A stretch of DNA of 46,838 nt from Pseudomonadales bacterium (GCA_016779325.1 JADHNU010000017.1:1-46838); one strand, 5' to 3'. Positions 25,531 to 35,765 are shown, numbered from the stretch's first letter. The notes: a model not told the origin generated them from the letters alone. Made by a program: numbers and translations.

Positions 25531-26217
25531 TTAAGAAAACGTTCCATATAGACCATGAGCCTGAATATAGGATGACACCGCCGGCGGGAGCAAATCGTGC
25601 CCGGGGCGCCCCGACCCAGCCGGGGCCGCCCGTAGGCTCGCCCGCACGGCCCGAGAGGCAATGGGATAGGCGCCTGCCTCCAGATAAGCCCAGCCCCCCG
25701 CCGGGGCACCCCGGAAGGCCGAGACGGGGCAGGCCCTGAGAGCGCGCCAAAAGGGCGTTACGGGGGCAAAGGCCTCCGCCCCGGGGCGAGCAACCACCAA
25801 AAAGTGGGCTAAGGACGGAAGCGCCTCAGCCCCCTGCCATTGATGGAGGGTCATGGCGGCGTCGGCGCCGAGGAGCCAAAGGAGCGCCACTTCCGGGCCG
25901 AGGGCCTCGCGATAGGCCGCCAGCGTATCCACCGTGTAGGACGGGCCCGGGCGGTGCAGCTCCCGGGGGTCGATTTCAGCCTCCGGCAGTGACGCCAGGG
26001 CGGCTTCGAGCATGGCCAAGCGATGCACTCCCGCCGTCGCATCGGGGGCCTTAAAGGGAGATTGCCCGGCCGGCAGGAAGATCAAACGGTCGGACCCCGT
26101 GGCCCGCCAGGCGGCCTCGGCCATGGCAAGATGACCGTTGTGCACCGGGTCAAAGGTGCCGCCGTAGAGCAGCACCAGGGCGCGCGGAGCCTTAGGCGCG
26201 GACCTGGCCCGATCCAT
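25531..26217 (-). CDS. nadD: Nicotinate-nucleotide adenylyltransferase
   Basis: NadD adenylates nicotinate mononucleotide to deamido-NAD. The 228-residue product has the nucleotidyltransferase loop [12 protein letters not shown] with (T/H)x[15 protein letters not shown], and a C-terminal [14 protein letters not shown] typical of NadD. The usual phosphate-binding ISSTxIR signature reads IASRAVR, a deviation at two positions. ATG 26217 overlaps proA by 26 nt and lacks a ribosome-binding site; GTG 26175 would give a shorter protein starting LLYGGTFDP and is a real alternative. Confidence 0.92.
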   Translation of the reverse strand: MDRARSAPKAPRALVLLYGGTFDPVHNGHLAMAEAAWRATGSDRLIFLPAGQSPFKAPDATAGVHRLAMLEAALASLPEAEIDPRELHRPGPSYTVDTLAAYREALGPEVALLWLLGADAAMTLHQWQGAEALPSLAHFLVVARPGAEAFAPVTPFWRALRACPVSAFRGAPAGGWAYLEAGAYPIASRAVRASLRAAPAGSGRPGHDLLPPAVSSYIQAHGLYGTFS

Positions 26218-27448
26218 AAACGATGTATTTTTCCGTGGTCAGACCCTCAAGCCCTACGGGGCCCCGGGCATGGAGCTTATCCGTGGAGATGCCAATCTCA
26301 GCCCCCAGGCCAAATTCGAACCCATCGGCAAAGCGGGTGCTCGCGTTTACCATCACCGAAGCCGAGTCCACCTCAGCGAGAAAGCGCTGGGCCCGGGCGT
26401 AATCCTGAGTGACGATCACGTCCGTGTGCGCCGAGCCATAGCGCGCAATATGGGCCATCGCCTCGTCTAGGGAGGGCACCACCCGCACCGCCAGCAAGGG
26501 CCCGAGATACTCTTCATACCAGTCGGCTTCCGTGGCGCCTTCCGCCTCCGGCACGCGGGCGCAGGTCTTGGGGCAACCGCGCAGCACGACGTCCTTGGCG
26601 GCGAGCAGGGCCGCGAGGCGAGGAAGTAGCGTGTCCGCTTCAGCCTCATGGATCAGTAGCGTCTCGAGGGCATTGCATACCCCATAGCGGTGCGTCTTGC
26701 TGTTCATAACCAACGCTTCGGCCATCGCGTGATCGGCCCCAGCGTCGATATAAAGGTGGCAATTGCCATCCAAATGTTTGAGCACGGGGATGCGGGCAGC
26801 CTTGGAAATGCGTTCGATTAGCCCCTTGCCCCCACGCGGAATGAGGACATCAAGGAGCCCTTCGGCCGCGACCATGTGGTCGACCATGGCGCGGTCCGTG
26901 GTTTCGATAAGCGTAATCGCCGCGGCCGGCAATCCCGTGGCCTCTAGGGCCTCCCCGAGCAGCAAAGCCAGCGCGCGATTGCTCGCGTTGGCTTCCGAGC
27001 CGCCGCGCAGCACGCAGGCATTGCCCGCCTTAAAGCATAGGGCGGCAGCATCGACGGTCACATTGGGACGCGACTCATAGATGATGCCCACCACGCCCAG
27101 AGGCACCCGCATACGGCCAACCTGAATCCCCGAGGGGTGATAGGCGAGATCGCGAATCGACCCGACGGGGTCCGGGAGTGCGCTGATTTGCAGAAGCCCC
27201 TCAATCATGCGATCGAGGGCCGCGTCGTCAAGGCGGAGGCGATCGACCAGGGCCGGCTCCAGGCCCCGGGCCTGCGCCGCGGCGAGGTCGTCTTGATTAG
27301 CAGTCTTAAGGGCCGGCCGCGCGCTCTGAAGCCGCGCAGCCATGACCTCAAGCGCTCGATTCTTCTGCCCCGTGGACGCCCGTGCCAAGGCGCGGGAGGC
27401 CTCCCGAGCCCGCTGAGCAGTCGCTTCAAACACAGCCGCGAGTGACAA
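26192..27448 (-). CDS. proA: Gamma-glutamyl phosphate reductase
   Basis: ProA reduces gamma-glutamyl phosphate to glutamate-5-semialdehyde for proline synthesis. The 418-residue aldehyde-dehydrogenase-fold protein has [33 protein letters not shown], the catalytic Cys in [10 protein letters not shown], and a C-terminal [15 protein letters not shown]. The start is TTG 27448, with GGAGAGG 3-6 nt upstream; the upstream in-frame GTG covers the ribosome-binding site. A short hairpin (CCCGT/ACGGG, 27467-27478) lies in the leader. proB is not in the window. Confidence 0.94.
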   Translation of the reverse strand: MSLAAVFEATAQRAREASRALARASTGQKNRALEVMAARLQSARPALKTANQDDLAAAQARGLEPALVDRLRLDDAALDRMIEGLLQISALPDPVGSIRDLAYHPSGIQVGRMRVPLGVVGIIYESRPNVTVDAAALCFKAGNACVLRGGSEANASNRALALLLGEALEATGLPAAAITLIETTDRAMVDHMVAAEGLLDVLIPRGGKGLIERISKAARIPVLKHLDGNCHLYIDAGADHAMAEALVMNSKTHRYGVCNALETLLIHEAEADTLLPRLAALLAAKDVVLRGCPKTCARVPEAEGATEADWYEEYLGPLLAVRVVPSLDEAMAHIARYGSAHTDVIVTQDYARAQRFLAEVDSASVMVNASTRFADGFEFGLGAEIGISTDKLHARGPVGLEGLTTEKYIVYGSGQVRA

Positions 27449-27483
27449 GGTCCTCTCCTTTCTCACCCCGTAAACGGGCGCTG

Positions 27484-27513
27484 AGTATACCGGTGCGGGC
27501 TAGGCGCCGTCCG
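27484..27513 (-). promoter_or_regulatory. Possible promoter upstream of proA
   Basis: On the minus strand a good -10 TATACT (27489-27484) lies 18 bp after a poor -35 CGGACG (27513-27508). It would drive the whole proA-to-lipB block. Only the -10 is convincing. Confidence 0.35.
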
Positions 27514-28117
27514 CTTCTCGAAGCTGCTCAAGTTCGGCACCCACTTCATCGAGCATAACCAGCGGATCGTCCAAGGCGAGCAGCGCTTGCTTGAAACCCG
27601 GCGTGAAGGGCAACAGCTCAGCCAAGCGGGCGGCCACGGACCAGGCGGCCTCCCAGCGCACCGTCAACCCAAGCTTCTGCACCGCCGGATGGGCCAAAAG
27701 CTGCTCCAGCACCTGAAGGAGGGGCGCCTGGTCGGCGCGGGGCGGCAGCTCGGGCCAGCCCTCCAACCTTGTGAGATCCCCTTCCATCAAGCGACCCGGC
27801 CCCTCCCAGCTCCGTTCGATACGGACTCGCGCCTCCCCAACCACCGTAATCCCCAACGTGCCATCGGCTAGCGCATCAAAATCGACGATGCGCACTAGGC
27901 AGGCGACAGGGGCTAGGCGCGGCGCCGAAGCTTCCGGCGCGCCGGACAACACTTCCTGTCCGCTCAGGAGCGCAGCGATCACAAAGGGCTGATCCTCCTT
28001 GAGTGATCGCTTCACGAGCTCGAGATAGCGCGGTTCAAAAATGCGCAGGGGCAGCTTCCCCTCAGGAAAGAGCACGGCGTGGAGGGGAAAGATCGGCACG
28101 GTGTTAAGAGCGGTCAT
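27500..28117 (-). CDS. Lon N-terminal substrate-binding-domain protein
   Basis: A 205-residue stand-alone LON substrate-binding domain with no protease or ATPase domain. The N-terminal PIFPLHAVLFPEGKLPLRIFEPRYLELV is the family signature, and a C-terminal helical bundle follows. Such proteins are common in proteobacteria, but their role is unknown; E. coli Lon uses this domain to recognise substrates. ATG 28117 gives the family N terminus; its ribosome-binding site is weak. It diverges from uppP and precedes proA on the same strand. Confidence 0.85.
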   Translation of the reverse strand: MTALNTVPIFPLHAVLFPEGKLPLRIFEPRYLELVKRSLKEDQPFVIAALLSGQEVLSGAPEASAPRLAPVACLVRIVDFDALADGTLGITVVGEARVRIERSWEGPGRLMEGDLTRLEGWPELPPRADQAPLLQVLEQLLAHPAVQKLGLTVRWEAAWSVAARLAELLPFTPGFKQALLALDDPLVMLDEVGAELEQLREADGA

Positions 28118-28178
28118 GGGCAGCGGATCCCGGTAAACTGCGCGCACCCTGCCACGACCCCATGGGAAAAGGCAAAGC

Positions 28179-28994
28179 ATGGATAGCCTGCAAGCCCTGG
28201 TGCTGGCGCTGATACAAGGGATCACCGAATTCCTACCCGTATCGTCGTCGGCGCACCTCATCTTGCCTGCGCAGCTCCTAGACTGGCCCGATCAAGGCCT
28301 GGCCTTTGACGTTGCCGTGCACGTGGGGACCCTCGCGGCCTGCCTTTGGCTGCTCCGGGGTGACGTGGCAAGCCTCTTGTCCGGCGTCTTTCAAGCCCTT
28401 AAGGAGCGAAGCTGGAACGAAGGCGCCCGCCTCGCCTGGGCCCTGAGCGTGGCAACTCTGCCCGTGGTGGTAGTGGGCTTTACCTTCAAAGATTGGATCG
28501 AAACGGAACTGCGCAGCGTGATGGTTATCGCCACCGCGACGCTGGGCTTCGGGATACTGCTTGGGCTCGCCGATCGACGCCGCGGCAAGGTCGATGCGGG
28601 GTCTCTCGGAACCCTGAACGGGAAGCAGGCCCTGCTCATTGGCGCAGCCCAATGCCTGGCCCTGATTCCTGGGACGTCCCGTTCGGGCATCACCATGACA
28701 GCGGCGCTGGCCCTCGGGTTAGGCCGGGAGGGTAGCGCGCGTTTTTCCTTCTTGTTGTCCCTACCCACCATTGCCGGCGCTGGCCTGCTGGCGAGTAAGG
28801 ATTTACTTGAGAGCCCCGATCCCGTGGCCTGGGACCTCATCGCCCTTGGCGCAGGCGCCTCGGCACTGGCTGCGGGAGTGGTGATTAAAGCGTTTCTTGC
28901 CTTCGTGGCCCGGGTGGGGATGATGCCCTTCGTTATCTACCGGGTTGCGCTGGCCGGTGTGCTCTTTGCCCTGATCGCGGCGGGCCTCGCCTAG
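28179..28994 (+). CDS. uppP: Undecaprenyl-diphosphate phosphatase
   Basis: UppP (BacA) dephosphorylates undecaprenyl diphosphate to recycle the lipid carrier of wall synthesis and gives bacitracin resistance when overproduced. The 271-residue membrane protein has the two active-site motifs QGITEFLPVSSSAHLIL near the N terminus and PGTSRSGITMT in the middle, with about eight hydrophobic segments. ATG 28179 has AAGG 6 nt upstream. The stop codon sits in a hairpin loop. Confidence 0.95.
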   Translation: MDSLQALVLALIQGITEFLPVSSSAHLILPAQLLDWPDQGLAFDVAVHVGTLAACLWLLRGDVASLLSGVFQALKERSWNEGARLAWALSVATLPVVVVGFTFKDWIETELRSVMVIATATLGFGILLGLADRRRGKVDAGSLGTLNGKQALLIGAAQCLALIPGTSRSGITMTAALALGLGREGSARFSFLLSLPTIAGAGLLASKDLLESPDPVAWDLIALGAGASALAAGVVIKAFLAFVARVGMMPFVIYRVALAGVLFALIAAGLA

Positions 28995-29006
28995 CGAGAC
29001 GCCCGC
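28980..29006. terminator. GC-rich hairpin spanning the uppP stop codon
   Basis: GCGGGC plus CTCGC pair with GCGAG and GCCCGC across a 3-nt loop (CTA) and a 2-nt AC bulge, giving 11 base pairs. The uppP TAG overlaps the loop. It lies between convergent uppP and ssb and lacks a T tract on both strands, so it may reduce read-through without being a classical terminator. Confidence 0.5.
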
Positions 29007-29019
29007 CGTGGGGCCGCCC

Positions 29020-29487
29020 TTAGAACGGGATGTCGTCGTCAAAGTCGTCCATGGTGTCGGGGTTCGCAATCGGCTCCGGCGCAGACCGCGGGGCGCTCCG
29101 CGGTGCACTGGGAGCCGCTGCCCCACCGCCGTCCATGCCGCCACCCATCCCACCACGACTGTCGAGCATTTGCATGTCGTTGGCGATGATCTCGGTCTTG
29201 TAGCGTGTTTGACCATCGCTTTCCCAGGAGCTGGTCCGCAGCGAACCTTCGACGAAGACCTTCGAGCCCTTCCGCAGATATTCGCCGGCGATTTCTGCTA
29301 GCCGCCCAAAACACACCACGGAGTGCCACTCGGTGCGCTCCCGGGTTTCATTGCTTTGCTTATCGCGCCACTGCTCACTGGTGGCGAGACGAAAATTGGT
29401 CACCGGCGCACCGCCTTGGGTGTAGCGAGTTTCCGGATCGACGCCTAGATTGCCGATAAGAATGACCTTGTTAATACCGCGGGCCAT
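29020..29487 (-). CDS. ssb: Single-stranded DNA-binding protein
   Basis: SSB coats single-stranded DNA in replication, recombination and repair. The 155-residue protein has the OB fold ([22 protein letters not shown], then [20 protein letters not shown]), a Gly/Pro/Ser-rich linker with SAPR repeats, and the partner-binding acidic tail ending DDDIPF. ATG 29487 has GGAG about 6 nt upstream. It diverges from uvrA across about 200 bp, as in E. coli. Confidence 0.96.
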   Translation of the reverse strand: MARGINKVILIGNLGVDPETRYTQGGAPVTNFRLATSEQWRDKQSNETRERTEWHSVVCFGRLAEIAGEYLRKGSKVFVEGSLRTSSWESDGQTRYKTEIIANDMQMLDSRGGMGGGMDGGGAAAPSAPRSAPRSAPEPIANPDTMDDFDDDIPF

Positions 29488-29691
29488 GGTGTTCTCCCGT
29501 GCTGTCGCGTGAGCGGCCAGTGTACCTCAGCCGCCTTGGGGAAAGAGAAGAGAATTGCCTGGAAGCGGGAGGACATCGCCCAGCTTGCCGCCAGTGTCCT
29601 CGGCACGTATCGTGCGCCTTGGCCTTGCGGCGCATCCCCTATGCCCCAACCTCAGCCGCCCATGCCCTGCCCTTCCGCAAAGAGACGCCCC
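29488..29691. other. ssb/uvrA divergent intergenic region, 204 bp
   Basis: No CTGT-N8-ACAG LexA box was found by eye. The only promoter-like element is TACACT on the minus strand at about 29520-29525, pointing to ssb, with no good -35. An open frame in phase with uvrA extends upstream to 29509 but does not add family-like sequence. Confidence 0.5.
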
Positions 29692-32544
29692 ATGGATAGC
29701 ATCAGTATTCGCGGTGCTCGCACCCACAATTTGAAGAACATCGATCTGGATCTCCCGCGCGACAAGCTGATCGTGATCACGGGGCTCTCTGGCTCGGGGA
29801 AGTCCTCCCTGGCCTTCGATACGCTCTACGCTGAAGGGCAGCGCCGCTACGTCGAATCCCTATCGGCCTATGCGCGCCAGTTCCTATCCATGATGGAGAA
29901 GCCCGATGTGGATTACATCGAGGGGCTATCTCCCGCGATCTCCATCGAGCAGAAGTCGACCTCCCACAACCCGCGCTCCACCGTGGGAACGATTACGGAG
30001 ATCTATGACTACCTCCGCCTACTCTTTGCTCGCGTAGGGGAGCCGCGTTGCCCCGATCACGACACCCCCCTGGCGGCGCAAACCGTGAGCCAAATGGTCG
30101 ACCATGTCATGGCACTGCCCGAAGGCACGCGCGCCATGCTCCTTGCGCCGGTCATCGAGGGGCGCAAGGGGGAGCACCTACCCGTCTTCAAATCCCTCAC
30201 GGCCGGTGGCTTTGTCCGGGCGCGCATTGATGGGGAGGTCTATGAGCTCGATGATCGCCCAAGCCTTGATAAAAAGCGCAAGCACAGCATCGAAGTTGTG
30301 GTGGATCGCTTTCGCGTGAAGGCAGGCCTCGAACAACGCCTCGCCGAATCCTTCGAAACGGCCCTCGAGCTGGCGCAAGGTAACGCCTGGGTGCTGACCA
30401 TGGAGGAGAATCCCAACGGCGATGGCGCCCCCATCGTTTTTTCCTCCCACTTCGCGTGCCATCAATGTGGCTACAGCTTAAGCGAGCTCGAGCCCCGGCT
30501 CTTTTCCTTCAACAATCCCGCGGGGGCGTGCCCCAGTTGCGACGGCCTGGGGGTGCGCCAATTCATTGATGCAAAGCGCGTCATTCCCGACCCCAGCCTT
30601 GCCCTCAGCGAAGGCGCGATTCAGGGCTGGGATCGGCGCAATGTCTACTACTTTCACTTGCTCTCGGCCGTGGCCAAGCATTACGGCTTCGACCTCGACA
30701 CGCCCTTCGAGGCCCTCAGCAAGAAGCATCGAGACATCGTCCTCCTAGGCTCGGGCGCCACGGAAATCAATTTTAGTTATCGCACGGAGCGGGGCAGCAT
30801 TTTGCGCCGGGAATACCCCTTTGAGGGCGTCGTGCCGAACATGGAGCGGCGCTACCGGGAAACGGATTCCAACATGGTGCGAGAGAACTTGGCGCGCTTC
30901 ATGTCCGTGGCCCCCTGCGACAGCTGCCGCGGCACCCGCTTGAAGCGGGAGGCGCGGGCGGTGTTTATCGACGGGCGCAATCTACCTGCGATCACCCATG
31001 ATTCTATCGCCGACGCCGCCGCCTATTTCGACGCCATGAAACTGGACGGCAAGCGCGGCGAGATCGCTGAGAAAATTCTGAAGGAAATCCGGGCGCGGCT
31101 GCGCTTTCTCGTTGATGTGGGCTTGAATTACCTCACGCTGGAACGCTCCGCGGAAACCCTCTCTGGGGGCGAGGCCCAACGAATCCGCCTGGCCAGCCAG
31201 ATTGGCGCGGGCCTTGTAGGCGTCATGTATGTGCTCGACGAGCCGTCCATCGGCCTTCACCAGCGCGACAATGAGCGCCTCCTGGCCACCCTCACCCACC
31301 TTCGAGATCTGGGCAACACGGTCCTCGTGGTGGAACACGACGAGGATGCCATTCGCGCCGCAGACTACGTCATCGATATCGGACCCGGTGCCGGGGTCCA
31401 CGGCGGAACGGTGGTCGCTGCAGGCAAGCCCGAGGACATCGAGCAAAGCGACCAATCCCTGACCGGCGCGTTCCTGTCCGGCCGACGCTGCATCGCGGTC
31501 CCAAAAGCGCGCCATGAGCCGGAAGCAAAGCGGTGGATGACCATCAAGGGGGCAACGGGGAATAACCTCCACAAGGTAACGGCGCGAATCCCGCTTGGCC
31601 TGATGACCTGCGTCACGGGGGTATCCGGCTCAGGCAAATCCACCTTGATCAACCATACGCTATACCCCGCTGCCGCCACGGCGCTTAATGGCGCGACGGC
31701 GCTTACCCCGGCACCGCACGACGGCATCGAGGGCCTCGACCAGCTCGACAAGGTCGTGGATATCGACCAAAGCCCCATCGGCCGCACCCCTCGCTCCAAT
31801 CCCGCTACCTATACGGGCCTCTTTACCCCCATCCGAGAGCTCTTCGCGCAAACAAGTGAGGCCCGCACCCGGGGCTATCAGCCCGGACGCTTCAGCTTCA
31901 ACGTCAAGGGCGGGCGCTGCGAAAGCTGTCAAGGAGACGGTCTGATTAAGGTGGAGATGCACTTTCTGCCCGATATCTACGTGGTTTGCGACGCCTGCAG
32001 AGGCAAGCGCTACAACCGGGAAACGCTGGAAGTGCAGTACAAGGGCAAGAACATCAACGAAGTGCTCGATATGACGGTCGAGGAGGGCTTGGCCTTCTTC
32101 TCCGCCATTCCCGTACTGGCGAGAAAGCTTCAAACCCTGATGGATGTGGGCCTCAGCTACGTTCGCCTAGGCCAAAGTGCCACGACCCTTTCTGGTGGCG
32201 AGGCCCAGCGGGTCAAACTCGCTCGGGAGCTCTCCAAGCGCGATACGGGCAACACGCTCTATATCCTTGATGAACCCACGACCGGCTTGCACTTCCAAGA
32301 CATCGAGCTGCTCCTTGAGGTACTCCACCGCCTGCGGGACCACGGGAACACGGTAGTGGTGATTGAACACAATCTCGACGTCATCAAGACCGCCGACTGG
32401 CTCTTAGACTTGGGGCCCGAAGGGGGGTCCGGAGGGGGCCGCATCGTCGCCGAGGGAACGCCGGAAGCCGTGGCGAAGAATAGCCACTCGGTGACCGGTC
32501 GCTTCCTAGCCCCTTACCTCAAGCCCCGTAAACGCCGGGCCTAG
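29692..32544 (+). CDS. uvrA: Excinuclease ABC subunit A
   Basis: UvrA dimers scan DNA for bulky lesions and load UvrB in nucleotide excision repair. The 950-residue ABC ATPase has Walker A loops GLSGSGKSS (31-39) and GVSGSGKST (about 643-651), signatures [14 protein letters not shown] and [15 protein letters not shown], and zinc modules CHQC...CPSC and CESC...CDAC. ATG 29692 gives the conserved [21 protein letters not shown] start; the frame is open for 61 more codons upstream but these look non-coding. It ends just before a strong bidirectional terminator. Confidence 0.97.
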   Translation: MDSISIRGARTHNLKNIDLDLPRDKLIVITGLSGSGKSSLAFDTLYAEGQRRYVESLSAYARQFLSMMEKPDVDYIEGLSPAISIEQKSTSHNPRSTVGTITEIYDYLRLLFARVGEPRCPDHDTPLAAQTVSQMVDHVMALPEGTRAMLLAPVIEGRKGEHLPVFKSLTAGGFVRARIDGEVYELDDRPSLDKKRKHSIEVVVDRFRVKAGLEQRLAESFETALELAQGNAWVLTMEENPNGDGAPIVFSSHFACHQCGYSLSELEPRLFSFNNPAGACPSCDGLGVRQFIDAKRVIPDPSLALSEGAIQGWDRRNVYYFHLLSAVAKHYGFDLDTPFEALSKKHRDIVLLGSGATEINFSYRTERGSILRREYPFEGVVPNMERRYRETDSNMVRENLARFMSVAPCDSCRGTRLKREARAVFIDGRNLPAITHDSIADAAAYFDAMKLDGKRGEIAEKILKEIRARLRFLVDVGLNYLTLERSAETLSGGEAQRIRLASQIGAGLVGVMYVLDEPSIGLHQRDNERLLATLTHLRDLGNTVLVVEHDEDAIRAADYVIDIGPGAGVHGGTVVAAGKPEDIEQSDQSLTGAFLSGRRCIAVPKARHEPEAKRWMTIKGATGNNLHKVTARIPLGLMTCVTGVSGSGKSTLINHTLYPAAATALNGATALTPAPHDGIEGLDQLDKVVDIDQSPIGRTPRSNPATYTGLFTPIRELFAQTSEARTRGYQPGRFSFNVKGGRCESCQGDGLIKVEMHFLPDIYVVCDACRGKRYNRETLEVQYKGKNINEVLDMTVEEGLAFFSAIPVLARKLQTLMDVGLSYVRLGQSATTLSGGEAQRVKLARELSKRDTGNTLYILDEPTTGLHFQDIELLLEVLHRLRDHGNTVVVIEHNLDVIKTADWLLDLGPEGGSGGGRIVAEGTPEAVAKNSHSVTGRFLAPYLKPRKRRA

Positions 32545-32558
32545 GCCGCAGGCCGGGC

Positions 32559-32587
32559 AAAAAAAACGGCGCCGAGGCGCCGTTTTT
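32559..32587. terminator. Bidirectional intrinsic terminator between uvrA and rplQ
   Basis: CGGCGCC (32567-32573) and GGCGCCG (32576-32582) form the stem, flanked by eight A on the left and five T on the right. It therefore has a T tract in both directions and should end uvrA on the plus strand and the alpha operon on the minus strand. A second small hairpin (AATTCG/CGAATT, 32589-32605) follows rplQ. Confidence 0.92.
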
Positions 32588-32608
32588 CAATTCGAAGGCC
32601 GAATTCGC

Positions 32609-33022
32609 TTAGCCTTCGTCTTCTGCTTCCACCGCCTCATCCTCGACGTCGTCAAGGTCAGGCATGGGCCGATCAACGAGTTCAACCAACGCCATGGGGG
32701 CCGCATCTCCGGCCCGGAAGCCGCACTTAAGAATACGCGTATAACCGCCGGGACGCTCCGCATACCGAGGGCCGATCTCCGTGAAGAGCTTGCCCACAGC
32801 TTCCTTGCTCCGGGTCCGGCTAAACGCGAGACGACGGTTAGCGACGGAATCTTCCTTCGCCAGAGTAATCAACGGCTCGGCCACGCGGCGAAGCTCCTTC
32901 GCCTTGGGCAAAGTCGTCTTAATGACTTCATGCTCAATCAACGACACCGCCATGTTGCGGAACATTGCCGTCCGATGAGAGCTGTTGCGGTTAAGCTGAC
33001 GACCACTTTTACGGTGACGCAT
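32609..33022 (-). CDS. rplQ: 50S ribosomal protein L17
   Basis: bL17 assembles at the exit side of the large subunit. The 137-residue protein starts [17 protein letters not shown] and contains [24 protein letters not shown]. It has a distinctly acidic tail ([14 protein letters not shown]). It is the last gene of the alpha operon, 38 bp after rpoA, with AGGA about 10 nt upstream of the ATG. Confidence 0.97.
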   Translation of the reverse strand: MRHRKSGRQLNRNSSHRTAMFRNMAVSLIEHEVIKTTLPKAKELRRVAEPLITLAKEDSVANRRLAFSRTRSKEAVGKLFTEIGPRYAERPGGYTRILKCGFRAGDAAPMALVELVDRPMPDLDDVEDEAVEAEDEG

Positions 33023-33060
33023 GACTTCGGTTTCCTTGACGCTTAGCGACGATGCAGATC

Positions 33061-34062
33061 TTAGGCGATCGCCTTGTCATCTTTCTTAAGGCTTGCGGGC
33101 GGCCAGCTATCTAGACGCATACCTAGGGAGAGGCCCCGGGACGCAAGCACGTCCTTGATTTCCGTGAGCGACTTCTTGCCGAGGTTCGGCGTCTTCAGAA
33201 GCTCAACTTCCGTACGCTGAATGAGGTCGCCGATATAATAGATATTCTCGGCCTTCAAGCAGTTAGCACTGCGAACGGTCAACTCAAGATCATCCACGGG
33301 CCGCAGAAGAATGGGGTCGATCTGCTCCTCGCTCTCCATCGCCGTCGGCTCTGACTGGCCTTCCAGATCCACAAACACCGCGAGCTGCTGCTGAAGAATA
33401 GTGGCCGCGCGACGAATGGCTTCTTCCGGCTCGATGGTGCCATTGGTCTCGAGATCGATGATCAGCTTATCGAGGTCCGTGCGCTGCTCCACCCGGGCCG
33501 CCTCAACGCTGTAGGCAACGCGATAGATCGGGCTGAAGGTCGCGTCGAGAAGCAGGACCCCGATGGGACGGGTTTCATCTTCCTCCCGGCGGCGGGCATC
33601 AGCGGGCTCATAACCTCGACCGCGAGCGATGCGAATCTCCATCTTCAGCTTACCGCCGCTATTCAGCGTCGCAATGTGATGCTCGGGATTCACAAGCTCC
33701 ACGTCAGCAGGCAACTGCAGATCGCCAGCCGTAACCACGCCTGCCCCGCTCCTGGAGACCGTCAGCGTCGCTTCATCCGCGCCATGCATCCGCACAGCCA
33801 AGCCTTTAAGGTTAAGAAGGATCTCGATGACATCCTCTTGTACCCCTTCGATAGCGCTGTACTCGTGCTGTACGCCATCAATCTGCACATCGGTGACGGC
33901 GCAGCCGGGCATCGACGACAACAGGATGCGGCGCAGCGTATTGCCGAGGGTATGACCGAAGCCCCGCTCGAGAGGCTCAAGCGTAACCTTCGCACGGGTC
34001 TTGCTGATTTCCTGAACCTGAATGTTCTTCGGTGTCAGGAATTCGGTGACGGATCGTGCCAT
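33061..34062 (-). CDS. rpoA: RNA polymerase subunit alpha
   Basis: The alpha subunit dimerises to nucleate RNA polymerase and contacts UP elements and activators through its C-terminal domain. The 333-residue protein has the N-terminal domain ([21 protein letters not shown]), a linker, and the C-terminal domain ([20 protein letters not shown], then [22 protein letters not shown]). The Arg in VRSANC matches the DNA-binding R265 of E. coli. It lies between rpsD and rplQ. Confidence 0.98.
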   Translation of the reverse strand: MARSVTEFLTPKNIQVQEISKTRAKVTLEPLERGFGHTLGNTLRRILLSSMPGCAVTDVQIDGVQHEYSAIEGVQEDVIEILLNLKGLAVRMHGADEATLTVSRSGAGVVTAGDLQLPADVELVNPEHHIATLNSGGKLKMEIRIARGRGYEPADARRREEDETRPIGVLLLDATFSPIYRVAYSVEAARVEQRTDLDKLIIDLETNGTIEPEEAIRRAATILQQQLAVFVDLEGQSEPTAMESEEQIDPILLRPVDDLELTVRSANCLKAENIYYIGDLIQRTEVELLKTPNLGKKSLTEIKDVLASRGLSLGMRLDSWPPASLKKDDKAIA

Positions 34063-34085
34063 GTCGTGACCTGCCCTAGATTCGG

Positions 34086-34706
34086 TTACTTGGAGTAAAG
34101 CTCGACGATCAGGTTTTCGTTGATCTCGGCAGAGAGCTCGCCCCGATCCGGGTGGCGCTTGAAGGTACCGGCCAGCTTGCTGGCGTCGAACTCAAGCCAC
34201 TCACAGGGGGCGCGCTGGGCAGAGAGCTGGAGTGCGGCTTGAATCCGCAGCTGGCTCTTCGCCTTTTCACGCACAGAGATCACGTCGTCAGGCTTCACCT
34301 GATAAGACGCAATGTTCACCAAAGCACCGTTCACTTCGATGCTCTTGTGGGACACTAGCTGCCGTGCTTCGGCACGCGTTGAGCCCAAGCCTAAGCGATA
34401 AACCACATTGTCCAGGCGGCTTTCCAGCGCCCGCAAAAGGTTCTCGCCGGTGGCACCCTTCTGGCGATCAGCACGCTTGTAGTAGTTGCGGAACTGCCGC
34501 TCAAGCACGCCATAAATCCGACGCACCTTCTGCTTCTCGCGCAGCTGAACCGCATAATCCGACGGCCGCTGCCGACGGGCGCCGTGCTGCCCCGGGGGCG
34601 CCTCGGCTTTGCATTTAGAATCGAGCGGACGCACACCACTGGTGAGCATCAGATCGGTGCCTTCGCGACGTGCTAACTTCAATCTCGGGCCGGTATAGCG
34701 GGCCAT
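34086..34706 (-). CDS. rpsD: 30S ribosomal protein S4
   Basis: uS4 is a primary 16S rRNA binder and, in E. coli, the translational repressor of the alpha operon. The 206-residue protein starts [19 protein letters not shown] and has the S4 RNA-binding domain ([26 protein letters not shown]). It is the zinc-free form, without N-terminal CxxC motifs. The ATG has AGGAG 6 nt upstream. Confidence 0.97.
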   Translation of the reverse strand: MARYTGPRLKLARREGTDLMLTSGVRPLDSKCKAEAPPGQHGARRQRPSDYAVQLREKQKVRRIYGVLERQFRNYYKRADRQKGATGENLLRALESRLDNVVYRLGLGSTRAEARQLVSHKSIEVNGALVNIASYQVKPDDVISVREKAKSQLRIQAALQLSAQRAPCEWLEFDASKLAGTFKRHPDRGELSAEINENLIVELYSK

Positions 34707-34739
34707 CAGAATCTCCTGCGTTCAGTCCGCGAGCGGACG

Positions 34740-35123
34740 TTAAACCCGACGCTTCTTAGGCGGACGGCATCCATTGTGGGGGATAGGGGTCACATCCGTG
34801 ATGCTTGCGATGCGGAACCCCACACCGTTAAGCGCACGCACCGCCGATTCCCGACCCGGCCCCGGCCCCTTCACGTAAACGTCAAGGTTTTTCATGCCGT
34901 AATCCAAGGCCGCCGTGCCGGCACGCTCAGCCGCAACCTGCGCGGCAAAGGGCGTGGACTTCCGCGAACCCCGGAAACCGCTGCCGCCAGAGGTTGCCCA
35001 GCACAGCGCATTCCCCTGACGATCCGAAATCGTAATGATCGTGTTGTTAAAGGACGCGTGGATGTGGGCAACCCCATCCACCACGACTTTCTTCACACGC
35101 TTCTTTGAGCTGGCTTCAGCCAT
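34740..35123 (-). CDS. rpsK: 30S ribosomal protein S11
   Basis: uS11 forms part of the platform near the E site. The 127-residue protein has [38 protein letters not shown] and the basic C-terminal [17 protein letters not shown] lies about 10 nt upstream of ATG 35123. It lies between rpsM and rpsD, as in E. coli. Confidence 0.97.
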   Translation of the reverse strand: MAEASSKKRVKKVVVDGVAHIHASFNNTIITISDRQGNALCWATSGGSGFRGSRKSTPFAAQVAAERAGTAALDYGMKNLDVYVKGPGPGRESAVRALNGVGFRIASITDVTPIPHNGCRPPKKRRV

Positions 35124-35177
35124 GAGCTAACAATCCTTTCGCAGCGCGGCCGCCTAGCGGGGCCGCCTCGGCCTTCT

Positions 35178-35534
35178 TTACTTACGAATCGGGCGCGTCG
35201 GGCCCTTACGGGTACGCGCATTGGTTTTGGTGCGCTGCCCCCGCAAGGGTAGGCCCCGGCGATGGCGAATACCCCGGTAACACCCCAAGTCCATGAGACG
35301 CTTGATGTTCATGGACACCTCTCGGCGAAGATCCCCTTCCACGGGCATCTTCGCGATCTCGTTACGAAGCGCGTCAAGCTCGCCGTCGGTGAGATCACCG
35401 ATACGAGCGGTCCGCGCCACGCCAACGGTGTCGCACAGCTTCTTTGCCGCGGTCCGGCCGATCCCATAGATGTAGGTCAGCGAGATTTCCGCGTGCTTGT
35501 TGTCCGGAATATTGACGCCGGCGATACGGGCCAT
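35178..35534 (-). CDS. rpsM: 30S ribosomal protein S13
   Basis: uS13 sits in the 30S head and contacts the P-site tRNA. The 118-residue protein starts [22 protein letters not shown] and ends with the tRNA-contacting basic tail [19 protein letters not shown] lies 8 nt before ATG 35534. It is the first gene of the alpha operon, just downstream of a candidate promoter. Confidence 0.97.
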   Translation of the reverse strand: MARIAGVNIPDNKHAEISLTYIYGIGRTAAKKLCDTVGVARTARIGDLTDGELDALRNEIAKMPVEGDLRREVSMNIKRLMDLGCYRGIRHRRGLPLRGQRTKTNARTRKGPTRPIRK

Positions 35535-35589
35535 TTATGGCACTCCTCGGTTCCCAGGGCGACAGCCTGCGCCAGAAAAAAGGCGCGAA

Positions 35590-35618
35590 AGATTAGCTGC
35601 AAACCCTTAACAAATCAA
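35590..35618 (-). promoter_or_regulatory. Candidate alpha-operon promoter upstream of rpsM
   Basis: On the minus strand TTGATT (35618-35613), a 17-bp spacer and TAATCT (35595-35590) form a plausible sigma-70 promoter in the AT-richer 93-bp rpmJ-rpsM gap. The leader would be about 50 nt and includes GCGCC and GGCGC arms around a T-rich loop. Confidence 0.5.
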
Positions 35619-35627
35619 ATGTTTTAC

Positions 35628-35744
35628 TTAGCCCTGGCGCTGCTTATGGCGGGGCTCGGCAGAACAGATCACGCGCACACTACCGTGGCGACGGATAATC
35701 TTGCAGTTCCGGCAAATCTTCCGAACAGACGCTCTAACCTTCAT
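35628..35744 (-). CDS. rpmJ: 50S ribosomal protein L36
   Basis: A 38-residue protein starting [21 protein letters not shown] and ending EPRHKQRQG. It is the zinc-binding form, with C11, C14, C27 and H32. bL36 stabilises large-subunit rRNA. AGGAG lies 6 nt before ATG 35744. It follows secY at the end of the spc operon, as in E. coli. Confidence 0.95.
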   Translation of the reverse strand: MKVRASVRKICRNCKIIRRHGSVRVICSAEPRHKQRQG

Positions 35745-35765
35745 GACTCACTCCTGGCTTCGCGT

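Noticed and set aside
28118-28178. Promoter between the Lon-domain gene and uppP
   Set aside because: A TAAACT hexamer is present but no -35 at a usable distance was found.
29509-29691. 61-codon N-terminal extension of uvrA
   Set aside because: It lacks similarity to UvrA and lies in the ssb/uvrA regulatory gap; ATG 29692 gives the conserved start.
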